Source of the DNA: an uncultured Methanobacteriaceae archaeon
Lineage (GTDB): Archaea > Methanobacteriota > Methanobacteria > Methanobacteriales > Methanobacteriaceae
Length of the DNA: 64,000 nucleotides
Reading direction: 5' to 3'
Assembly: GCA_947259185.1 (NCBI GenBank)
Contig: CAMYKT010000001.1
Span: 1 to 64,000, forward strand
Position numbers and translations under genes: made by a program. This document shows positions 44,768 through 54,725 of the stretch, piece by piece (within the stretch, counting starts at the first letter, position 1; each line of letters opens with the position of its first letter). The notes under the pieces are model-generated. The model was not told where the DNA came from. It saw nothing but the letters and a program-made list of their open reading frames with translations, and did not search any database.

Positions 44768-45238
44768 ATGCTTGAACACCAAAAATTCATGAAAGAAGCC
44801 ATAAAAGAAGCTAAAAAAAGTCTTAAAGAGGGAGGAATTCCTATTGGCGCAGTTCTAGTAGAAAATAATCACATTATAGGTCGGGGCCATAACCGCCTGT
44901 TGCAAAATCAATCAGTTATTCTACATGGGGAAATGGACTGCATGGAAAGTGCCGGAAGGCTACGAGGGGAAAATTATCAAAAATGCACACTTTACACCAC
45001 TTTATCTCCCTGCACCATGTGTTCTGGGGCTGCACTACTTTACAAAATTCCCCGGGTAGTTATAGGTGAAAATAAAACTTTATCTGGTCCAGAACAACTT
45101 TTAAGAGATAATGGGGTGGAAGTTATTGATTTAGAAATGGAAGAGTGCTGGGAACTGCTGGAAGAATATATTCGGGGGAATCCTGAAACCTGGGAATCAG
45201 AACTGGAACGGGTAGGAGGAGAAACTAACTTAAAATAA
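44768..45238 (+). CDS. Yeast-type cytosine deaminase/nucleoside deaminase
   Basis: A 156-residue zinc-dependent deaminase. The zinc set is HGE at 53-55 (His53, catalytic Glu55) and SPCTMC with Cys82 and Cys85. The sequence around GGIPIGAVLV, GRGHNRL, YTTLSPCTMCSGA and IPRVVIGEN, and the C-terminal WE, follow yeast cytosine deaminase more closely than TadA or CDD. Substrate could be cytosine, isocytosine or a pterin-like base. It is likely co-transcribed with the upstream FAD enzyme, although no common pathway is obvious. Confidence 0.82.
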   Translation: MLEHQKFMKEAIKEAKKSLKEGGIPIGAVLVENNHIIGRGHNRLLQNQSVILHGEMDCMESAGRLRGENYQKCTLYTTLSPCTMCSGAALLYKIPRVVIGENKTLSGPEQLLRDNGVEVIDLEMEECWELLEEYIRGNPETWESELERVGGETNLK

Positions 45239-45277
45239 AGCCCTATAAAACTTAAATAAAAATTAAAAATCCTGGAT

Positions 45278-46408
45278 TTAATCCAGAGGGAGGGTTACTG
45301 ATTCACAGGAAGTACCGAAACCATGGGCCAGCATGGTGTGCCTTCCAGGACCACCAGCCACCACTATTACCACATCATCTATTTTTCGGGTAATAGGGAC
45401 CATATTTTCTTTACACCATATCTCATCCAGTTTACGACCGCCTCTATCAGCTAAATTTACTGGAACCACAGCATGCTGGTGTATATATTTTTTAACATCT
45501 TTTTTTTCCCATCCCTCATCGGAAATGGTTCGGGCATGTTCGGGACTCATAATAACCAGTAACTCTCCTGGCACATGGCTGTTATTACAACCAGGAGTAG
45601 CAGCAGTATGTATGATGGTATCCAGTAAATCAGAGGCATTTTGACTGCGGTGGTCATTAACATTATGTGCTGCTTCCATCCCTAAAAGAGTTACTGCACC
45701 AGAGTCTGCTAAAATATTCCTTTCAACATTTAAAGGTTCCCATGGACTTTTTTCCTCATTTTCCGCAAAGCAGTAACTGTACTTGGAAGAAGAACCCATG
45801 GTGGAATGATCTCCTATCCCGGGAACGGCTCCGGCAATGTTTATTAAACAAAAGCGAATAGCCCTACCAATAGTTGCATTGGGCAGGTTTCCAGGACCTA
45901 AACACCCAGATTTGCTGTTGAATTCTAATTCATTCCGCACAGGACCATTTATGATGGTGCACACCGCCACAGGATGGGTGGTAGAATTTACTCCTGCCAG
46001 GTTGAATTTCTCATCACCCAAACCCATAACTGCTTTTTCCAGAAGAGGCATAAAATGGGGCAGACAGCCGGCCATGACTCCATTTACGGCAATTTTTTCC
46101 CGGGTAGCTTTTCCCTGGAGCGGGGGCAGGATAGCCATTACTTCCTGGGGATCCCCCTTAGAATATTGATAAAACTTATTAACCCTACTGCGGGTGGGGG
46201 GTATAATTGGCAGACCGTCAGTGAACTTTTTTTGATAAAAATCCAGGCTGATTTTTTCCACATCAGGATCCACCATTATCCTCTCTCTTTTATTGTAATC
46301 TGAATTTTCAGGCTGTCCGGTGCATTTTGAATCCTCAGATTTAGTTAAAAGATCTTCAATTAAACACCCGCAGGACTTATCAACATTATCTGGAATCTTG
46401 TTGGACAT
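45278..46408 (-). CDS. Partner protein of UGSC-family gene, function unknown
   Basis: A 376-residue protein with conserved blocks FTDGLPIIPPT (around 62-72), NGVMAGCLPHFMPLL, NSTTHPVAVCTIINGPV, FNSKSGCLGPGNLPNATIGRA, STMGSSSKYSYCFAENEEKSPWEPL and a C-terminal GPGRHTMLAHGFGTSCESV. These recur in an uncharacterised family found beside UGSC-type (seleno)proteins. At least eight cysteines suggest redox or metal chemistry; the first three lie in a variable N-terminal extension (SCGC, CTG). GAGGAG stands five bases before the ATG, directly after the stop of the upstream gene, so the two are translationally coupled. No known enzyme activity can be claimed. Confidence 0.75.
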   Translation of the reverse strand: MSNKIPDNVDKSCGCLIEDLLTKSEDSKCTGQPENSDYNKRERIMVDPDVEKISLDFYQKKFTDGLPIIPPTRSRVNKFYQYSKGDPQEVMAILPPLQGKATREKIAVNGVMAGCLPHFMPLLEKAVMGLGDEKFNLAGVNSTTHPVAVCTIINGPVRNELEFNSKSGCLGPGNLPNATIGRAIRFCLINIAGAVPGIGDHSTMGSSSKYSYCFAENEEKSPWEPLNVERNILADSGAVTLLGMEAAHNVNDHRSQNASDLLDTIIHTAATPGCNNSHVPGELLVIMSPEHARTISDEGWEKKDVKKYIHQHAVVPVNLADRGGRKLDEIWCKENMVPITRKIDDVVIVVAGGPGRHTMLAHGFGTSCESVTLPLD

Positions 46409-46417
46409 GGCATCTCC

Positions 46418-46939
46418 TCAATCTGCGTTATACAGGATTTTTTCGATTTCAGGAATTATAAAATTTGTTTTTTCTTTCACTTTCTCCGGGTCCAAACCGG
46501 CTATAGGGTGTGCAATTTCCACTATTCTTAAATTTGGAGCACCATGTGCCTGAGCCAGTTTACGGGCAAAAGGGGTAAATTTATGGGAACAAATAGATAA
46601 AGTAGGCACTCCCTCTTTTTCCAATCTTATAGCATCTAGAATAACCCAGGTAGTACAGGAACCACAGTCACCCAGTGCCAGAATAGAAACATCGCCTTCT
46701 GCAGCTTTTTCTAACTGTGATTTACTTGCAGCAGCTCCAGCGGGCTTTTTAGATTCTATTACATCCATTTGTTTTAACCGGGTTTTTAGGAGATTTAATA
46801 TTATATCTGCCCCGGGCTTTGTATTGTCAAAAAACGATATTTGGTGGACCGGGGAAGGTATATCATTTAAAAGTATATTTTTCTGGCCGGATTCAGCCAG
46901 GGGATCCATAACTTCCTTTTCTACTAAATTAACCTTCAT
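46418..46939 (-). CDS. UGSC-family protein, cysteine form
   Basis: A 173-residue protein with the motif DCGSCTTW at residues 91-98. In the UGSC family the first Cys of this motif is selenocysteine in many members; here codon 92 is TGT, so the protein is a Cys version. The surrounding ILALGDCGSC and the later LSICSHKFTPFARKLAQAHGAPNLRIVEIAHPIAG match the family's thioredoxin-like or reductase-like layout. The stop TGA lies nine bases before the next start. The active pair C92/C95 suggests a thiol/disulfide redox step with the partner protein. Function is undescribed as far as I know. Confidence 0.75.
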   Translation of the reverse strand: MKVNLVEKEVMDPLAESGQKNILLNDIPSPVHQISFFDNTKPGADIILNLLKTRLKQMDVIESKKPAGAAASKSQLEKAAEGDVSILALGDCGSCTTWVILDAIRLEKEGVPTLSICSHKFTPFARKLAQAHGAPNLRIVEIAHPIAGLDPEKVKEKTNFIIPEIEKILYNAD

Positions 46940-46970
46940 TTAAATCACAATAGCTGCAAATTTTCAAGAA

Positions 46971-48548
46971 CTATTCCTGCATCCTCAATCTTTTAATCAC
47001 AAAATCCTTATCAAGAGATAATATAAATGAAGCTGCCCTTGGGCCCATTTTTTTATTAATTATAACTTTATAAAGTGCTTGAAATGCTTTTTGAGGTTTT
47101 AAATCATATTTTCTCAATATGGTGTACATTTCGTCATGCAACTCCTCTGGATTTAGATTTTTTTCTTCCATTAGAGTGGCCATATCTCTTAAAAAACTTT
47201 CCTGTTCCGGAGACAATGTTACCGGAGGTATTTTTTTCTGTACCTGGAACTTTACAAATGGAGGAGCATATTTGTCCAGCCAATTTTTAACCTGGGTAAC
47301 TCTTTTATCTAACTGCTCTTTTTGAGAATCAGATAAATCTTCAAAAGATAGAATTGCCATTTTATCACTTAACTGGGAATTCCTCTTTAGTATCCGGTAT
47401 ATATTTTCCAGGTCATCCCCTGCTATCTGATAGGCCACGGTGAGGAATCGGTAGGAAGGTCTAAATGGTAATTCAGCTTGGTTTTGAATTTGGGATACCT
47501 GGTATATTTTTTTAAGCTTTTTTTCTTCCTTTTCTGATGCAGCCTGCTCTTCTCCAAAGTAAATCTGCTCCACCCTATCAAACTGCTCAACGAAATCCAG
47601 AAACGGCATTTCTGGATTGAAATCTTTATGTTTCATAGGTTTGCTTCGGAATAGGAAGTAATAAAGACTTTCAGGTGGTCCAATTTCCAACCACTCTCCG
47701 GGGGTGAAAAATACTCCCTGAGATTTACTCATAGCATCTCCTTTAAGAGTTATCCACTCATAAGGAACCGGATACGGTGCTTTATAATCAAAAATTTCCT
47801 GAGAAATGATACTACTAACATCATATGATCCTCCACTGGCGGCATGGTCTTTACCAAATGGTTCACAGGTTATATTAAAAATTTTCCAGCGGGCAGCCCA
47901 TTCAACCCTCCAGGTTAATTTTCCATTTCCGGATTTTATATCCATGGTACCCTCAAATCCACAACTACAGCGATAAGAAACCTTATCCTCCTGATAACTG
48001 TAGGCATAAGTGGTATTAACTCGTCCGCAATCTTTACATATGGGGTTATATGGTAACCAATCTTCTTTTAATGGGCTTTCACGATATTTATTAAATATTA
48101 TTCTGATCTCAGGAGCTTTTTCAAGTGATTTGCGTATGTAATCGTTGTAAAGGCCATCTTTATACATCTGAGCCCCGGAATAAGCCTCCAATTCTATGCC
48201 AAAATCATCCAGGGTGTCCAGGAATGGTTTCTGGAAGTGTTCCACAAAACTTTCACAGCATCCTTCCGGGCAGGGTATCTGGGAATAAGGCAACCCCAGG
48301 TATTTTTCGTAACTTTCTGGAAGAGGATAAGGAACCTTACGCAGGGGGTCATGGTCATCTGCTATCCATATGGTTCTGGATGAACTTTCATTATTAATAA
48401 GAGCCTTGCTTACTGCATTAGCTATAAAAACATCACAAGAGTTTCCAATATGTATTGATCCAGAAATGGATGTGCCACTGGCTACTACGTGATTATCCAC
48501 ATCCCAATCTTTTAATTCATCTGCTATCCTTTCAATCCAGTGTTTCAA
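46971..48548 (-). CDS. lysS: Class I lysyl-tRNA synthetase
   Basis: Charges tRNA-Lys with the archaeal/spirochaete class I enzyme rather than the class II form. The 525 residues hold HIGN in SGTSISGSIHIGNSCDV near the N-terminus, KMSKS as DAMSKSQGVF (about 273-282), and a helical anticodon-binding cap at the end. Cysteines in CKDCGRVN and RCSCGFEG (about 171-200) form a zinc ribbon, as seen in archaeal LysRS-I. Start is TTG at 48548, four bases after AAGGTGATT. The CGSC two-gene unit follows 31 bases downstream on the same strand. Confidence 0.95.
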   Translation of the reverse strand: MKHWIERIADELKDWDVDNHVVASGTSISGSIHIGNSCDVFIANAVSKALINNESSSRTIWIADDHDPLRKVPYPLPESYEKYLGLPYSQIPCPEGCCESFVEHFQKPFLDTLDDFGIELEAYSGAQMYKDGLYNDYIRKSLEKAPEIRIIFNKYRESPLKEDWLPYNPICKDCGRVNTTYAYSYQEDKVSYRCSCGFEGTMDIKSGNGKLTWRVEWAARWKIFNITCEPFGKDHAASGGSYDVSSIISQEIFDYKAPYPVPYEWITLKGDAMSKSQGVFFTPGEWLEIGPPESLYYFLFRSKPMKHKDFNPEMPFLDFVEQFDRVEQIYFGEEQAASEKEEKKLKKIYQVSQIQNQAELPFRPSYRFLTVAYQIAGDDLENIYRILKRNSQLSDKMAILSFEDLSDSQKEQLDKRVTQVKNWLDKYAPPFVKFQVQKKIPPVTLSPEQESFLRDMATLMEEKNLNPEELHDEMYTILRKYDLKPQKAFQALYKVIINKKMGPRAASFILSLDKDFVIKRLRMQE

Positions 48549-48913
48549 TTAAATCACCTTGTTTTTAGAGTAAATAATATAAATATCCCCTACCCTACCA
48601 AAGGGCAGGTTCTAATCTCTTTAGCCCCTTTTTAGTTAAAACAGTTTAATAATTATTTTAGTCTTTGGTCGGGGCACTAAAAATAATCCTGCAAATATCA
48701 TTATAAATCTATTTTATTTTAATATTATGTTATCATGAAAGATTCAACTGGTAGGGTTTTAAGTACAAATTATACATTTTTTAAGGCCCTTAGAATAATA
48801 TTAGATTTTATATATTTATTTATAGAAAATAAAGAATATAAAAATAATATTTGTTTAAAATAATTCCTTTTAAAATGAATTAAATAAAAATAAAAATAGT
48901 TTAATTAATTAAA
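48549..48913. other. Intergenic region without recognisable gene
   Basis: 365 bases between thiC (end) and lysS (start), both leftward. The DNA is AT-rich with one C-rich patch near 48590-48640. I see no tRNA, no convincing promoter palindrome and no ORF with a ribosome binding site. The only ORF-like stretch, 42 codons from ATG 48735, lacks an RBS and family features. Confidence 0.4.
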
Positions 48914-50215
<1,302 letters not shown>

Positions 50216-50332
50216 AGAATCACCATGTATTTTTTAACATTTTTACCCTTAGCTTTTTCTTGATAATTATAATCAAAATCATCAAAGCCTACTATGTTGA
50301 ATCAAAATTTATCAATATATTCTAATAACGAA

Positions 50333-50429
50333 ATGATAGTATCCTTTTCATATACTATCATGATTTCATTTTTAAATATTGTATTTCTTAATAAAAGATG
50401 TACTGTTTTAATTTTCCTTTATATATAAA
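50333..50429 (-). promoter_or_regulatory. thiC: Putative thiC promoter and leader hairpin
   Basis: On the minus strand, TTTATATATAAAG occupies about 50417-50429, with transcription expected to start near 50394 and a leader of about 180 nt. In this leader is a perfect 10-bp inverted repeat, ATGATAGTAT / ATACTATCAT (50333-50342 and 50352-50361), with a 9-nt loop. It does not resemble a TPP riboswitch core. A regulator operator is the more likely explanation. Confidence 0.4.
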
Positions 50430-50540
50430 TAAAATGATTCTACACAAAGGCTAGTTTATAGTTATTAATTCATTATATATTAACAATAGTTATAGTAACT
50501 AATCCCTATTTGCAGAATGCCCTCCAACCAAAATAATATA

Positions 50541-51455
50541 CTAAACTTTTTTTCCCTCCATACGAATTTTAACCATATCGTAATTTGGAACATTGGTTTG
50601 ACAACCTTCAGCTTCAATAATAAAAGAAGCCACAGCTGATGCAAATCTTCCACAGTATTCTAAGTCATTATCCTCTAAATAGGCCGTTATAAAACCCGCT
50701 CGGTAAGAATCACCGGCACCGGTAGGGTCCTGCACCACACTTTTCGTGGCATCTATCTTAATTTTTTCAGGAGTATAAATGGTGCTCCCCCGGGAACCAT
50801 AGGTCTTAACTACAATTTCCGGACCATTTTGCATTATTTCCTTTAGACTCATCCCCAACGTGTTTTTTATGCGATCAATTTCAAAATGGTTGCCAAATAA
50901 TATGTTACATAGTCCCACCACTTCTTTTAACTCCTGAGGGGAATACATGTAAAGGTCCTGACCGGGATCAAAGGAAATTAATTTTCCCTGTTCCCGGGAC
51001 ACCTCACCACATCTCCAGTTGAACTGGGGATCTCCAGTTGCTAAATGTATAGCCTTTGTTTTCTTAATTGACTTAACTGGCACCTCTGAATCTTTGAAGT
51101 TTTTAGCAGCTCCCCAGTAAAAATAACTTATTTGATCGCCATTAGAATTGGTTAAAACAAAAGCAGTGGGGGTTGTGTCGTCTTCCACCACTATCATATC
51201 TGCGGTGTCAATTCCCATTTTATCTAAGATTAACTGATATTCTGAACCGGCAAAATCACCACCTACAGCAGACACCAGGGAGGTATTAAGTCCTAATCTG
51301 GATCCAACTACTGCTACATTAGCAGCAGCTCCGCCGTGTAAGTTTTTCATTTTCTCTATGGCAGTGGAGGAGTTAGGATCAGGAAAGTCCCCTACCTGGA
51401 TAATATAATCAAAAGCAGTGTGGCCAATTGCCAGTAAATCCCTTTTTTCACTCAA
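50541..51455 (-). CDS. PfkB-family nucleoside/sugar kinase
   Basis: A 304-residue ribokinase-fold kinase. HGGAAANVAVVGSRLG (about 39-54) is the first PfkB signature and DPTGAGDSYRAGF (about 247-259), with the catalytic Asp, the second. Close relatives in methanogens phosphorylate inosine, guanosine, cytidine and adenosine; fructose-type sugars are the alternative. Start is TTG 51455, three bases after GGTGAT. It lies 325 bases upstream of thiC on the same strand and 135 bases downstream of a LysR-like regulator. Confidence 0.85.
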   Translation of the reverse strand: MSEKRDLLAIGHTAFDYIIQVGDFPDPNSSTAIEKMKNLHGGAAANVAVVGSRLGLNTSLVSAVGGDFAGSEYQLILDKMGIDTADMIVVEDDTTPTAFVLTNSNGDQISYFYWGAAKNFKDSEVPVKSIKKTKAIHLATGDPQFNWRCGEVSREQGKLISFDPGQDLYMYSPQELKEVVGLCNILFGNHFEIDRIKNTLGMSLKEIMQNGPEIVVKTYGSRGSTIYTPEKIKIDATKSVVQDPTGAGDSYRAGFITAYLEDNDLEYCGRFASAVASFIIEAEGCQTNVPNYDMVKIRMEGKKV

Positions 51456-51590
51456 TAAATCACCGGCCCTATGTTGATTTTAGAAGTACTTAAAATTTTT
51501 CTAACGCCATTTTAAATAAGATTGTAACTTGGTGAAATTAATTAAAAACTCAGCAATCGCTTTTTACTATGATGCCCAAAATAGAAATAA

Positions 51591-52454
51591 CTATAAAGTT
51601 CCGAATCCCTGTTTTTTTACAATTTTCTGGCCAGGGCCAAGTATATAATTAATAAATTCTTCTATTTGCGGATTAAAGTCTCTAAAATTCACCATACTAA
51701 TAACGTGGCGGGTTTCCTCTTTAAGTAAATCTTCACCATGAAAGAAACTACCATTAAGGAAGGTGTGCAAGTTATTTGAGTTTTTAACTATTTTAAAGGC
51801 TTCGTAAGGGGATTTGACCTCATTATAAATTTCAAATGGCACGGAATTATCTTGCAGGGTTTTCCAGGCCAGTCTCTGGGATGAACTGGAAACAGCCACA
51901 AACTTTTGATTTTTAAGTTCTCTAATATCACTTACTTCCCATCCCGGACTGGATACCAGTACCAGGTAATCATAAGCAAGGGAAGTAAAATCTAAATCAT
52001 TTTGAAATGCCAGAAGAGGATCATCCAGGCTCATAATATCTAAAAAATCTTTTTTTGCCAGATAAAAAGCACTTTCATCATCGCTACTGTAACATGCTAC
52101 TTCCAAACCACTTTTTGCAGCTAAAACCTCTAATAACCCGGATGAAATATGACCTCCGCTAATTAAAAGGCGATCACTATCTTTAATTCTACTAACATAA
52201 CGGTTATATTGTTCCAGTATGCTTATTCCTTCAGAGGTTAGTTCTGAACCGGCCCCGGTTGCTTTTAATATCTGAAAACCTAACTTATTCTCCGCATCCA
52301 GAATGCGGCGATTTAAAACCGCAGGGGACACTCCCAATCTAATGGCGGCTTTTCTCTGGGACCATGTTTGGGATACGCATTTTAAGGTCTGAAAAAACTT
52401 GTAATTAAATTCATGGCCGTTTATATTCATTCCCAGGCGGGGATAAAATTCCAT
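51591..52454 (-). CDS. LysR/ModE-like transcriptional regulator
   Basis: A 287-residue regulator with an N-terminal winged helix (about 13-75): LKCVSQTWSQRKAAIRLGVSPAVLNRRILDAENKLGF is the DNA-binding segment. From about 92 onward there is a periplasmic-binding-protein-like domain (ISGGHISSGLLEVLAAKSGLEV) similar to archaeal proteins that sense molybdate or sugars. GGTGCTCT precedes the ATG. The neighbours are a PfkB kinase (same strand) and an SIS isomerase (divergent), while fdhD and Moco genes lie further right, so control of a molybdenum-related gene is possible but not shown. Confidence 0.78.
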   Translation of the reverse strand: MEFYPRLGMNINGHEFNYKFFQTLKCVSQTWSQRKAAIRLGVSPAVLNRRILDAENKLGFQILKATGAGSELTSEGISILEQYNRYVSRIKDSDRLLISGGHISSGLLEVLAAKSGLEVACYSSDDESAFYLAKKDFLDIMSLDDPLLAFQNDLDFTSLAYDYLVLVSSPGWEVSDIRELKNQKFVAVSSSSQRLAWKTLQDNSVPFEIYNEVKSPYEAFKIVKNSNNLHTFLNGSFFHGEDLLKEETRHVISMVNFRDFNPQIEEFINYILGPGQKIVKKQGFGTL

Positions 52455-52674
52455 AGAGCACCATACCCTTCATTCTTACAATAAATTCGAAACTTCGGCA
52501 ACTTTATTATTTTTGGCTGTTAATATCCAGTAGGCCCTAATAAAAAATAAATATAGGACTTGCAGATATATTATGCTGTTTATATATTGGGTAATAGAAT
52601 GATTATAAATGTATTACCTGGTAACTTAATTTCTCTTAATTTACTTTATAATTTAAATCAAGTTGGTGAAAGAC

Positions 52675-53259
52675 ATGATAATTAATGACGCCATTAAAGA
52701 AATCCTGGAAAATGCTAATCAAGCTTCTCACTCACTGGAAAAAGATAATCTAGAAAACGTAATGGAGGTGCTCACTTCTTCAGCAAATGTCTTTGTTATG
52801 GGCATGGGGAGATCCGGACTGGTGGCCAAAGCATTTGCCATGCGTTTGATGCATTTGGGAATCAGTGTATATGTGGTGGGTGAAACCATCACTCCTGCTA
52901 TAAATAAGGGGGATACCCTTTTAGCTATAAGTGGATCGGGACAAACCAGTACCATAATCAGTACAGCCAGAATAGCAAAAAAGAGAGGGGCTAATATTAT
53001 TGCTATAACTTCTTATCCCGAATCCATTCTGGGGGATCTTTCTGATCATATAATAACTATTAAAGGAAGAACCAAAATAGACTCGGAACAGAACTATATT
53101 AAAAGACAGATAAATGGGCGACATCAGTCACTGGCCCCTATGGGGACTCTTTTTGAGATAACTTCCCTTATATTTCTGGATGGTTTGATTGCTGAGCTCA
53201 TGCATAAAATGGATAAAACCGAGGATGACCTGAAAGAGAAACATAATGTGCTGGAGTAA
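52675..53259 (+). CDS. hxlB: SIS-domain protein, likely 6-phospho-3-hexuloisomerase
   Basis: About 194 residues with a single SIS (sugar isomerase) domain: VFVMGMGRSGLVAKAFAMRLMHLG (about 36-59) is the phosphosugar-binding start, and ISGSGQTSTII and APMGTLFEITSLIFLDGL follow, matching HxlB/MJ1247-type isomerases. The enzyme would interconvert hexulose-6-phosphate and fructose-6-phosphate, and in methanogens belongs to pentose synthesis. The open frame begins at TTG 52663, but GGTGA lies five bases before ATG 52675. The hps partner is not in this window. Confidence 0.82.
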   Translation: MIINDAIKEILENANQASHSLEKDNLENVMEVLTSSANVFVMGMGRSGLVAKAFAMRLMHLGISVYVVGETITPAINKGDTLLAISGSGQTSTIISTARIAKKRGANIIAITSYPESILGDLSDHIITIKGRTKIDSEQNYIKRQINGRHQSLAPMGTLFEITSLIFLDGLIAELMHKMDKTEDDLKEKHNVLE

Positions 53260-53354
53260 CACACTTAAATTAATTTAGATATCTTAAATTTTTCCAGCAA
53301 ATTTTTTATTAAAGTCTTCTAAGGGCAATCCCCTACTAAAAAACAGACTTTAAA

Positions 53355-54110
53355 TTAATCAAGCACTATACGATGGGCATGAGTATATATATTAAAACGA
53401 TCTCCCCTCACAAAACCCACCATGGTAACTCCTGCTTCCTGAGCCACCGCATATCCTGAGGTGGTGGGAGCCGCATTGGAGGATATGATGGGTATTCCCA
53501 CCCGGGCAATTTTTATAAGCATGTCCGCAGGCATCCTACCACTGTAGGCGATGTAGCTATTTTTAAAGTCCACTTTTTCCAGTAAACCTGCCCCGATAAC
53601 CTTATCTACTGCCACGTGCCGGCTGACATCCTCCCTGGACAAAAATTTATCTTTATAGATTAAAGAAGCAACATGGGTACCTCCTGTTTTTTGCCAGGTA
53701 TAGGCACTATTTTTTAATCTTACAAAAGATTCAAGCAGATTTTCTTTATCAACCCTAAATTCAGACTTAACTTTATCCACAAACTCAATCTTCTGACGCC
53801 ATCCTCCAAAACAATCAGAACCCACCACCAGTTCCTGGACTATGTCAAAGTCTTCCATATCTACCTGGACCTGAATAGTATTTTCCTGGACGGAAATATC
53901 TTTAACATTTTCTAATGAACGAATGAGACCTTCTCCTAAAAGATATCCTATTGCAAATTCTTTTAAAGAGTCAGGACTAATTGAAAATTTACGAGTTAAG
54001 GTTTTATTTACAATAAGTTCTATTTCCGCGTCCTTGACGATTTTTTCCTGTACTGATTTACTGGTTTCACGGACTGCAAGGGCAGATACTTTTTCATACA
54101 TAGGGGACAT
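53355..54110 (-). CDS. fdhD: Formate dehydrogenase accessory protein FdhD
   Basis: About 251 residues. FdhD moves sulfur onto the molybdenum cofactor of formate dehydrogenases. Landmarks are EIELIVN, FAIGYLLGEGLI (about 54-65), the segment GSDCFGGW (about 96-103), TGGTHVASL, EDVSRHVAVDKVIG and YSGRMPADMLIKIARVGIPII. The usual CxxC is reduced to one Cys (CFGG). Start ATG 54110 follows GGTG by five bases; an upstream ATG at 54131 also exists. The gene sits in a cluster with nuoE, nuoF, moaA, mobB and fdhA, which supports the assignment. Confidence 0.85.
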   Translation of the reverse strand: MSPMYEKVSALAVRETSKSVQEKIVKDAEIELIVNKTLTRKFSISPDSLKEFAIGYLLGEGLIRSLENVKDISVQENTIQVQVDMEDFDIVQELVVGSDCFGGWRQKIEFVDKVKSEFRVDKENLLESFVRLKNSAYTWQKTGGTHVASLIYKDKFLSREDVSRHVAVDKVIGAGLLEKVDFKNSYIAYSGRMPADMLIKIARVGIPIISSNAAPTTSGYAVAQEAGVTMVGFVRGDRFNIYTHAHRIVLD

Positions 54111-54177
54111 GATAACACCATTAGCAGGCATATACCTTAACTTAACATTAAAAAGAAAGTGATTTACAATTAAAGAA

Positions 54178-54495
54178 CTATTTATCCATTAATATATCAT
54201 CCGCCCAGGATATGGCTGCTGCTACACTGGGGAATCCGATAATACTGGTTACCAGCATAATAGCATGATAAATTTCTTCAGGTGTTGCCCCGGCATTAAT
54301 AGCTCTTTTTACATGGCTGTGAACTGCCCCTTCAGACTTTATGGCTGCAGAAGCAGATAACTGAATTAGATGTGAATGTTTATGATCAATGGGTCCGGAT
54401 TCCCTTACAACTTTACCTAAATCTGATAATATTGAACTGTATTCAGGATATCTGGATCGTATACTCACATGATGGTCTGGATATTTTTTTGTCAT
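54178..54495 (-). CDS. Carboxymuconolactone decarboxylase-like protein
   Basis: A 105-residue CMD-fold protein. LIQLSASAAIKSEGAVHSHVKRAINAGATPEEIYHAIML is the core helical repeat. The CxxC of AhpD-type peroxidatic members is absent (SEGAV instead), so it is not an alkylhydroperoxidase by that mechanism. AGGTGG precedes ATG 54495 by six bases; an upstream frame start at 54540 is less likely. It is between fdhD and nuoE. The function is unknown. Confidence 0.75.
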   Translation of the reverse strand: MTKKYPDHHVSIRSRYPEYSSILSDLGKVVRESGPIDHKHSHLIQLSASAAIKSEGAVHSHVKRAINAGATPEEIYHAIMLVTSIIGFPSVAAAISWADDILMDK

Positions 54496-54725
54496 TTTTT
54501 CCCACCTTTTTCTCTTAAAAATCAATTTAAATTTATACATTAATTTATATACTGGAAGACTATAATAAATTTTATTAAAAAATCAATCCTATGTACTTAA
54601 ATCCTTTTTAAATACTATTTTTATAATATTCGCAGGATAAAGATTACTTTGTGAATATATTATTGCTAAATTCATAAAATTTGATATTAAATATAATAAT
54701 CAATGCTAAGTATTGGGGAAGTTAT

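Noticed and set aside
46640..46680. Selenocysteine in the UGSC-family protein
   Set aside because: Codon 92 reads TGT on the minus strand; the protein is the Cys form.
48735..48863. 42-codon ORF downstream of lysS leader region
   Set aside because: No RBS, Lys/Asn/Ile-rich composition expected of AT-rich noncoding DNA, and no recognisable motif.
50216..50540. TPP riboswitch upstream of thiC
   Set aside because: No conserved TPP riboswitch core was found; only a simple 10-bp hairpin.
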